Assembly (NCBI GenBank): GCA_035645695.1
Contig: DASQMC010000022.1
Span: forward strand, 1 to 64,000
Direction: 5' to 3'
Length of the DNA stretch: 64,000 nt
Source: JAIVJZ01 sp035645695
GTDB taxonomy: Bacteria > Acidobacteriota > Blastocatellia > Pyrinomonadales > Pyrinomonadaceae
Positions 58,807 through 64,000 of this stretch are shown in pieces. A program made the translations under genes and the position numbers. The first letter of the stretch is position 1, and every line of letters begins with the position of its first letter. The notes under the pieces are model-generated. The model saw nothing but the letters and a program-made list of their open reading frames with translations. It made no database searches and was not told where the DNA came from.

Positions 58807-58874
58807 CAAGTGACAAGTGACAGGCTCGGAAATTCTGTCTTCCTCCTGTCACTTGTCACCTGTCACCTGTCACT
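58802..58874. repeat. TGTCACC-family palindromic microrepeat
   Basis: AGTGACAAGTGACAAGTGAC and AGG (58802-58824) are opposed by CCTGTCACTTGTCACC and more TGTCACC heptamers. The left arm contains the stop codon of the YkgJ-like gene (58804-58806). Confidence 0.9.
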
Positions 58875-58897
58875 AAATCTGGAGGTGCGTTAAGAAG

Positions 58898-59122
58898 ATG
58901 CAGGATTTTCTGTCGAAGATGGTCGGGCAGGAGTTGGATATCTTTTGCGGCGGTGTGTCGAGTTTGCACGGCGAAGTTGTGCGGGTTGAGGGCGGCGTGC
59001 TGCACTTGAAAGATACGGAGGGGACGCTTTGCTACGTGGCGATTGAGAAGATCATCGCCGTGTGGGAGCGGCGCGAGGAGAGCGGCACCCGCGCGGGTTT
59101 TCTCGGCAGCGTCGTGAAGTGA
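58898..59122 (+). CDS. Small Sm/MM0924-like protein
   Basis: This 74-residue protein has a strong ribosome-binding site (GGAGGT, 58881-58886). The sequence MQDFLSKMVGQELDIFCGG, then GEVVRVEGGVLHLKD and CYVAIEKIIAVWE, reads as a small beta-barrel (Sm-like). It resembles a short family recalled as MM0924-like, found in archaea and bacteria. Function unknown. A terminator follows. Confidence 0.75.
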   Translation: MQDFLSKMVGQELDIFCGGVSSLHGEVVRVEGGVLHLKDTEGTLCYVAIEKIIAVWERREESGTRAGFLGSVVK

Positions 59123-59181
59123 AAAGCAACCGCCGCCATAGCCTCCTGCGCCTCCTGTGCGGGTGATGGCGCATAAAATTT

Positions 59182-59229
59182 AACAGGCCGGCGATTCGGG
59201 ATTAACCGGATCGTCGGCCTGTTATTTTT
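59182..59229 (+). terminator. Rho-independent terminator
   Basis: Arms AACAGGCCGGCGATTCGG (59182-59199) and CCGGATCGTCGGCCTGTT (59206-59223) pair with two wobbles, followed by ATTTTTA. It ends the plus-strand unit and lies between convergent genes. Confidence 0.85.
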
Positions 59230-59246
59230 AAGGAGCAACCTTAAAC

Positions 59247-59864
59247 TTAATCGGCGAGGGTCGAGGCGGGAAGCGGGACGCGGCGGAAGCCCGTGATGCG
59301 GCTGCCCCAATATCCGCTGAAGGACGAATAGGTGACGCCCTGGCTCGTCGAAGCGTGATAGAAGCCGTTTTCATCGGCGACGATGCCGACGTGCTTGAGA
59401 TTGTTGAAGAAAACGAGCGTGCCGAATTTGTACTTCTCGTCTTCGCTCACGTGATTGAAGGTTGCCCAGAAGTCGCGCGCGCTGCCGCGCTCGAAGTTGA
59501 CGCCCGCCGATTGAAAGACGCTCCACACGAACCCGGAACAGTCGAACACGCGCGGCCCCTCTGTGCCGTAGACGTAGGGCGCTCCGATGCGCGTGTCAAT
59601 CGCGGACATCATCATCTGCCTGAATTCAAACAGGCGCGGGGCGATGAGTCGCGGCTTGACGAGTTCGGCGTCGGGGCGTGCGCTGGTGGTCGCTTCCGAA
59701 ACGAGGAACACGTCCGTCTCGAGACGTTGCGAACCATCGGGCTGTGTGACTTGTGCGACCTGACGCGGGCGGGATATATCGGTTTGGGCGACCGCGCCGA
59801 AGGCGAACAGGCAGAGAGCGAAACACGCGGCCAGCGTGCGGGAGAACGGGGTTTTTACAGACAT
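59247..59864 (-). CDS. Secreted NlpC/P60 family cell-wall hydrolase
   Basis: This 205-residue protein has signal peptide TLAACFALCLFAFGAVAQ and an NlpC/P60 catalytic domain from about residue 85: FDCSGFVWSVFQSAGV (Cys109), FFNNLKHVGIVAD (His158) and ENGFYHAS (third residue His170). It should cut gamma-D-Glu-diaminopimelate or related peptide bonds in peptidoglycan. The middle 30 residues before the catalytic core carry no extra domain. AAGGAGC lies upstream on the minus strand. It appears monocistronic. Confidence 0.92.
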   Translation of the reverse strand: MSVKTPFSRTLAACFALCLFAFGAVAQTDISRPRQVAQVTQPDGSQRLETDVFLVSEATTSARPDAELVKPRLIAPRLFEFRQMMMSAIDTRIGAPYVYGTEGPRVFDCSGFVWSVFQSAGVNFERGSARDFWATFNHVSEDEKYKFGTLVFFNNLKHVGIVADENGFYHASTSQGVTYSSFSGYWGSRITGFRRVPLPASTLAD

Positions 59865-60216
59865 AGAACTAGGGGTTCTTGCTCCTTACTTAAAATCCAC
59901 AATTGCTTATGGGAAACTTCTTGGGGTAGAAGGATGTGCGCTGCATTTTGTGCAGCCAAAACATCTTACAGTCGCAACGTGATTGAAACAAGAGGCAATG
60001 TGACTGTTTCGTGACAGGGCATGGTCTTAAATCGTCCGGTGGACTAAAACTGACCGCGAACGGAACCGCGAATTGGTTCAACTTGAACGATACGTGTAGA
60101 GACCATGCACTCATAATTCGAGCAGAAGAAGAATTTACGCGTTTTAGGCGGAAGAAGGTGGATATATTTTTCCGCGTTCGTGATAGCATGCGCGGCCAGA
60201 GAGAAGGGCCTGAACT
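59865..60216. other. Gene-free divergent intergenic region
   Basis: No gene or repeat was recognised in 352 bases. The base composition is more AT-rich than its neighbours. It should hold promoters for the NlpC/P60 gene (minus) and the zinc-ribbon protein (plus), but none with both boxes at good spacing was found. Confidence 0.35.
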
Positions 60217-61638
60217 ATGTTATTCACGGAAAGCAAAAGTCTCGATCATACGGTTGACGGGGCGACGCGCACGTCGCTGCTGGAAAGCTTGCAGGAACAA
60301 GGGTTTGTGCCGCTGATTCGTTCGGCGCGGCTGCATTTGTACGAGACGGCGCTGGCGGGCGCGGAGTTGCCGGGCGCAGAGCACGCGCGCTCTCTGGAGA
60401 ACGCGCTCGCGCGGCGCGCGGAGGCTGAATCGCCTTACGTGCGCGGCGACCTTTTCTGCATGGAAGACTACGCTTACTTCCTGTTGTTCGGCGAAGAGGC
60501 CGGGGAAGGCACACGCGCCGGGATCGTCTACGAAGGCGGGACGCTCGACCCGCTCGAAAAGCTCGAAGCCTTTTGTCGCAGCATACGCGAATCGCTCGAC
60601 GCGGCGCGTGGCGTTGCCGGTCACGGCGCGGCGAACGGTAACGGCGCGTCCGCGATTGCGCCCGCCATACCGCAATGGGAGAGCCGCGCGCCGCGCGTGT
60701 CCGACAGTTTTCAACGCTTCGCGGCGGACATAAACGCGACGCCCACGGGCGCGCGCGGCGAGATGATCGACGGGTGGCTGCGCAGTTCGGGCATGCTCGA
60801 AGATTCGCAGGCGCGCGGCTTCCTGCGCTGCCTGAGCGAAGCGCACAGGGAAGGACGCACGACGGCGACGCTCTCGTCCGGCGACGAGAGCATGCCCGAC
60901 GCTTTGCTCAACCGGCTGGCGGAAGTGGGTTTGTTGAAGCGCGAGATTCTGGTGAGTTGCCGCAAAGACGGGCGCGCACTGTTTCGCCTGCCGTCGCCGG
61001 ACGCCTTCTCCGTCCTGAGCGGCAGCAACGCCGTCTGTAATGAATGCGGCGCGGCCATCGCCGACGAGCGTGCCGAAGAAGTGACCGTGCCCACCTCTCT
61101 GGCCGCGACGCTCCTGCAAGACGGCGTGTGGCTCGCCACACACCTGCGCTCGCTCATATCCAAACTCGGCGTCGCCGACAGGCAGATCATCGCGCGCGCC
61201 ACGGGAGCCGACGGCGAGGTGCGCCTGATGGCGAACGTCTGCGGAGAAGCGTTTCTCTTTCTGCTGCACGACGGCGACTGGACGACCGCGCAGGCGCGTC
61301 GCGCGCTCGACGAGCACGCCAAAATCGAGAGCGCGCATCTCGTCATCGTCGCGACGGGGAAGATACAGGAGGAAGCGCGCGGGCGCCTGCGCGAACACGC
61401 CCGTCGGCGCACGCAGAACGGGCGCGCTCTCGAATTGATTCTCATCGAAGGTATGGATGCCGTTACTACGGAACTCCAACCCGTTTTCGAGCGCGTTTCG
61501 GCCGATGCGCTTGCGGAAGAGTTGTGGGAACTCGACACGAGCCTCGGCCTGAGCGCGGGGCAACTTATCGCCACGCGCTTCCGCCTCATGCAAAGGCCGG
61601 GCGCGCCTCGCGATCTCGCGGCCTCCGCCTCGGTGTAA
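60217..61638 (+). CDS. Unknown protein with central zinc-ribbon-like motif
   Basis: This 473-residue soluble protein has no recognised family. It has an N-terminal region (about 1-135) with FCMEDYAYFLLFGEEAG and a Gly/Ala linker (about 135-160). A helical middle (about 165-260) follows, with a VCNECGAAIADERAEE motif near 270-285 (only one CxxC pair, so half a zinc ribbon). The C-terminal alpha/beta part has RLMANVCGEAFLFLLHDGD, SAHLVIVATG and LELILIEGMDAV and could be nuclease-like, but no catalytic set is clear. ATG 60217 has AAGGG upstream. It stands between a divergent NlpC/P60 gene and a repeat. Confidence 0.7.
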   Translation: MLFTESKSLDHTVDGATRTSLLESLQEQGFVPLIRSARLHLYETALAGAELPGAEHARSLENALARRAEAESPYVRGDLFCMEDYAYFLLFGEEAGEGTRAGIVYEGGTLDPLEKLEAFCRSIRESLDAARGVAGHGAANGNGASAIAPAIPQWESRAPRVSDSFQRFAADINATPTGARGEMIDGWLRSSGMLEDSQARGFLRCLSEAHREGRTTATLSSGDESMPDALLNRLAEVGLLKREILVSCRKDGRALFRLPSPDAFSVLSGSNAVCNECGAAIADERAEEVTVPTSLAATLLQDGVWLATHLRSLISKLGVADRQIIARATGADGEVRLMANVCGEAFLFLLHDGDWTTAQARRALDEHAKIESAHLVIVATGKIQEEARGRLREHARRRTQNGRALELILIEGMDAVTTELQPVFERVSADALAEELWELDTSLGLSAGQLIATRFRLMQRPGAPRDLAASASV

Positions 61639-61722
61639 GGGTTTCAAGTTTCAGGTTTCAAGTTTCAAGTTAAAGAACCTCAACCCTCAGTCCTGAAACT
61701 TGAAACCTGAAACCTGAAACCG
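61639..61722. repeat. TTTCAAG-family palindromic microrepeat
   Basis: GGGTTTCAAGTTTCAGG and further heptamers (61639-61670) are opposed by CCTGAAACTTGAAACCTGAA and CCTGAAACC (61692-61721). The loop AAAGAACCTCAACCCTCAGT closely matches that of the element at 35704. It starts within two bases of the stop codon. Confidence 0.9.
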
Positions 61723-61813
61723 ATTTGACAACCATGAGCCTCGCGGTGGAATCTTAGGAATGTCCGGTTCCCGCCGGAAATGTACCGCCAACGCTCGAAG
61801 GATTTATAAAAGC

Positions 61814-63205
61814 ATGAAAACAGTTGCCGTCCCGTTGCTCTTGTTGTTTGCGTTCGTCCCCGCGAATGCGCAAAAGGAATCTCACGCGTCCGATCCGGCT
61901 CAGTTCAGCCGGCCGCGCAGCGTCGCCGGCACGCCGGTGACACAGCAGACCGAACGCCAACCCGCACAGCAACCGTCGCCGGGCGTCGCCGCGCCCGTTC
62001 AAGTTCCGACCTCGCGCGAGCAGACGCCCGCCGGAATCTCGCCGGGCGCGTCAAACGGCGCGACCAACGCGCAGCAGCAACAGCCCACGGTCGCGCAGCC
62101 GTATCCAAATCCCTTCGTCGTGCCCTCGGTCGCGTTGAAACCCGCGACGCCGATCAGCCCGGAAAAGGTGCGTGCGCGCATACTTGAATCGCAACGCGCT
62201 TTGAAGACGCGCATCACGCCGACCGCTCTGGGGCAGACGCCCAACCTGAATTTCGTCACCCTCGCCGCGCTCGACCACGATTCGTCGCAGATTCACCTGC
62301 TGACGCTGGCGAAGGAGGTGTTTCTCAAAAAAGACACGGAGATGACGGTCGCCTCTTCGCTCGGCGGTTTCCTGCGCGTGCGCATCGTGCGTTCCAACTA
62401 CGTCAACACGGCCGTCACCATCTCCGATCTGACGGGTCGCCAACTCGCTCCGCTGCTCGTCGAGTATCCGATTGAGAAGTTCGGCAGGTATCGCGAGACG
62501 GCCTATTACACCTCGGCGCATCCCGCGCTGCTCACGCCAGAACTCGTCAGGAACGGTCAACATTACGTGCGCACGATGGTCGATCTGGCGGCCAGGCGGC
62601 TCAAAGACAAGGGGCATCACATGACGCCCGAAGTGCTGGACATGGCCGAGCGTCTCTGTCTCGTCGAACACGTCGATCACGACCGCTTCCGCAAGGAGTC
62701 GCGCCTCGCGGTCTTCAACGAAGTCTACGCGCTCTACGCGCTGAACGAGCTCGACACCTATCGCTACTCGGTGAGCACGGCCGGGGCGGGCGGCATGGTG
62801 CAGATGATCCCCTGGACTTACCAGATGCTCAGGCAGCGTTACCCGGCCGTCGGCCTCAACCCCGATTTCGTGCTCGGCATGCGCAACCACGGCAACGCGC
62901 TCGAAGCGATGCTGCTCTACATACGCGACACCTGGAGCGACCTCCTGCTCAATCAGACCATCGCCGACGCGCTCGCTTCCGGCATCGCCACCCCGTCCGA
63001 CCTGATCGCCGCCGGTTATAATTCCAACCCCGCGAAACTCGCCGGTTACATTCGTCGCGGCGGCGCGAGTTGGCGCACGCTCATCCCGCGCGAGACGCAG
63101 ATGTATCTACAGATTTATCAATCACTGGAGTCGCTGACACCGATCAAGGCGCGTGCGAAGCCGTGGGTGAGACCGACGCCGCAAGCCGCCGGAGTTCAAA
63201 GTTAA
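61814..63205 (+). CDS. Secreted SLT/lysozyme-like protein
   Basis: This 463-residue protein from ATG 61814 has signal MKTVAVPLLLLFAFVPANAQ. A Gln/Pro/Ala-rich low-complexity stretch (about 25-115) leads to a beta-rich domain (about 145-230, DHDSSQIHLLTLAKEVFLK, RIVRSNYVNTAVTISD). The C-terminal helical domain resembles soluble lytic transglycosylases: FNEVYALYALNELDTYRYS (candidate catalytic Glu), STAGAGGMVQMIPWTYQ and IAAGYNSNPAKLAGYI. It may cleave peptidoglycan or be an inactive relative. Flanked by a TTTCAAG repeat upstream and a long terminator downstream. Confidence 0.78.
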   Translation: MKTVAVPLLLLFAFVPANAQKESHASDPAQFSRPRSVAGTPVTQQTERQPAQQPSPGVAAPVQVPTSREQTPAGISPGASNGATNAQQQQPTVAQPYPNPFVVPSVALKPATPISPEKVRARILESQRALKTRITPTALGQTPNLNFVTLAALDHDSSQIHLLTLAKEVFLKKDTEMTVASSLGGFLRVRIVRSNYVNTAVTISDLTGRQLAPLLVEYPIEKFGRYRETAYYTSAHPALLTPELVRNGQHYVRTMVDLAARRLKDKGHHMTPEVLDMAERLCLVEHVDHDRFRKESRLAVFNEVYALYALNELDTYRYSVSTAGAGGMVQMIPWTYQMLRQRYPAVGLNPDFVLGMRNHGNALEAMLLYIRDTWSDLLLNQTIADALASGIATPSDLIAAGYNSNPAKLAGYIRRGGASWRTLIPRETQMYLQIYQSLESLTPIKARAKPWVRPTPQAAGVQS

Positions 63206-63258
63206 CCCGGCGAGCAAGTGGGTTAGCTTGGCGAGCGGGTTTCTAACGTTTGAACTGT

Positions 63259-63320
63259 GACAGAGCGACGGGCGGCCAAACGGAATGGGAAGTTTCCGTT
63301 TGGCCGCCCGTCGCTCTGTC
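63259..63320. terminator. Bidirectional terminator
   Basis: Perfect 27-base arms (63259-63285 and 63294-63320; core AGCGACGGGCGGCCAAACGG) with an 8-base loop, between the SLT-like gene (plus) and the ABC exporter (minus), whose stop is at 63329. Followed by TCTTCTTCG on the plus strand. Confidence 0.8.
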
Positions 63321-63328
63321 TTCTTCGC

Positions 63329-64000
63329 TCAATCGCCGTATTGCATCGTGCCGGGAAGCGGCAAATCCGGGACTGCCTCGTCGCGCGACTTATCGGCGTA
63401 TTGAAGTTTGTACAGACGCCAGTAGAGGCCGCGCAGGGTGAGCAATTCCTGATGCGAACCCTGCTCGCGGATTTCGCCGTGGTGGAGGACGATGATGCGG
63501 TCGGCGCGCTGGATGGTTGAGAGCCTGTGCGCGACGAGTATGGCGGTGCGGTCGCGCATGACGCGTTCTATGGCCTGTTGGATGAGGTGCTCGGTCTCGG
63601 TATCAATCGAACTCGTCGCCTCGTCGAGAATGAGGAGCGCGGGGTCGAAGGCCAGCGCACGCGCGAAACTGATCAACTGCTTCTGCCCGACGGACAATCC
63701 GGCTCCGCGCTCGCGCACCTCCGACTTGAAACCCTCCGGCAAATTCTCGATGAATTTGTCGGCGTGCACTTCGCCCGCCGCCCAGACGATGCGCTCGTCC
63801 GGCATCTCGTCGCGTCCGAGCCGGATGTTGCCTTCGACCGTGCCGCTGAACAGGAAAACGTCCTGTAAGACGACGGCGAAATTTTCGCGGAGCGCTTTCA
63901 AGTCCCATTCGCGCACGTCGATGCCGTCCAGCAGAACGCGGCCGCGCTGCACGTCGTAGAAGCGCATGAGCAGGTTCGTGATCGTCGTCTTGCCCGAACC
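63329..64000 (-). CDS. ABC exporter (MdlB/MsbA-type), C-terminal ATPase part
   Basis: The gene runs off the right edge; only the last about 224 residues are visible. They start at Walker A GSGKTTITNLL, then Q-loop VVLQDVFLFSGTVEGNI, a signature GAGLSVGQKQL (LSVGQ instead of LSGGQ), Walker B ALLILDEATSSID and H-loop ILVAHRLST. LSVGQ at this place is common in one half of heterodimeric exporters such as MdlB, so a partner gene upstream (outside the window) is likely. The transmembrane domain lies beyond the edge. Confidence 0.93.
   Translation of the reverse strand, partial: GSGKTTITNLLMRFYDVQRGRVLLDGIDVREWDLKALRENFAVVLQDVFLFSGTVEGNIRLGRDEMPDERIVWAAGEVHADKFIENLPEGFKSEVRERGAGLSVGQKQLISFARALAFDPALLILDEATSSIDTETEHLIQQAIERVMRDRTAILVAHRLSTIQRADRIIVLHHGEIREQGSHQELLTLRGLYWRLYKLQYADKSRDEAVPDLPLPGTMQYGD

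Overview
The window is a high-GC bacterial chromosome segment. It most likely comes from Acidobacteriota, perhaps class Blastocatellia. This is inferred from gene content: an Oar-like TonB-dependent receptor with a carboxypeptidase-regulatory domain, an arginine operon built on an acylated-ornithine carbamoyltransferase, an LptE-type outer-membrane lipoprotein, and a very dense set of intercistronic microrepeats. No rRNA, tRNA, CRISPR array, prophage or plasmid genes were seen.

Region by region. (1) 0.1-11.6 kb, minus strand: a DUF1175 (YfaT-like) protein, a 1653-residue thioester alpha-2-macroglobulin (A2M), an integral membrane protein and a giant penicillin-binding transpeptidase / SpoIID / HExxH-peptidase fusion are packed into one probable operon, followed by an endonuclease/exonuclease/phosphatase-family protein. 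This looks like a periplasmic cell-envelope defence and repair unit. (2) 12-18 kb: B12-binding radical SAM protein, TIGR01777 epimerase, small membrane protein, heme A synthase (ctaA), a complete IS1595-family element with terminal repeats and target duplication, and UV-damage endonuclease uvsE. A possible structured RNA lies at 18.2 kb. (3) 18.4-28.5 kb, minus strand: membrane-anchored PHP phosphoesterase, Dabb protein, S9 peptidase, aldo/keto reductase, Oar-like receptor, CsbD/general-stress-like protein. (4) 29-33 kb: LeuT-like sodium symporter with a 59-residue MetS-type small subunit, an unknown membrane protein and a CPA2 antiporter. (5) 33.5-42.7 kb: arginine biosynthesis, with argH divergent from argR-argG-(unknown P-loop protein)-argC-argD-acylornithine carbamoyltransferase-argB and a palindromic operator next to argR. 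A frameshifted DUF1272 relic lies between argH and argR. (6) 43-51.8 kb: secreted SMP-30-like protein, then tilS-hpt-ftsH-folP-lptE-holA, and rpsT on the other strand. (7) 52-64 kb: phoH-(NACHT NTPase)-ybeY-corC-like, deoxyhypusine-synthase-like protein, YkgJ-type protein, small Sm-like protein, NlpC/P60 protein, an unknown zinc-ribbon protein, a secreted SLT-like protein and the 3' part of an ABC exporter.

Three observations stand out. The envelope operon joins A2M to a three-enzyme peptidoglycan/peptidase fusion. A STAND/NACHT gene of the kind used in anti-phage immunity sits inside the normally contiguous phoH-ybeY housekeeping operon. More than a dozen intercistronic sites carry hairpins or arrays built from degenerate 7-8 base units, in several families. 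They often start at or overlap the upstream stop codon, and one family shares a conserved loop, which suggests it is copied as a unit.

Limits: all family assignments are by reading motifs and recalling families, without database searches. Start codons were chosen from ribosome-binding sites, signal peptides and family N-termini.
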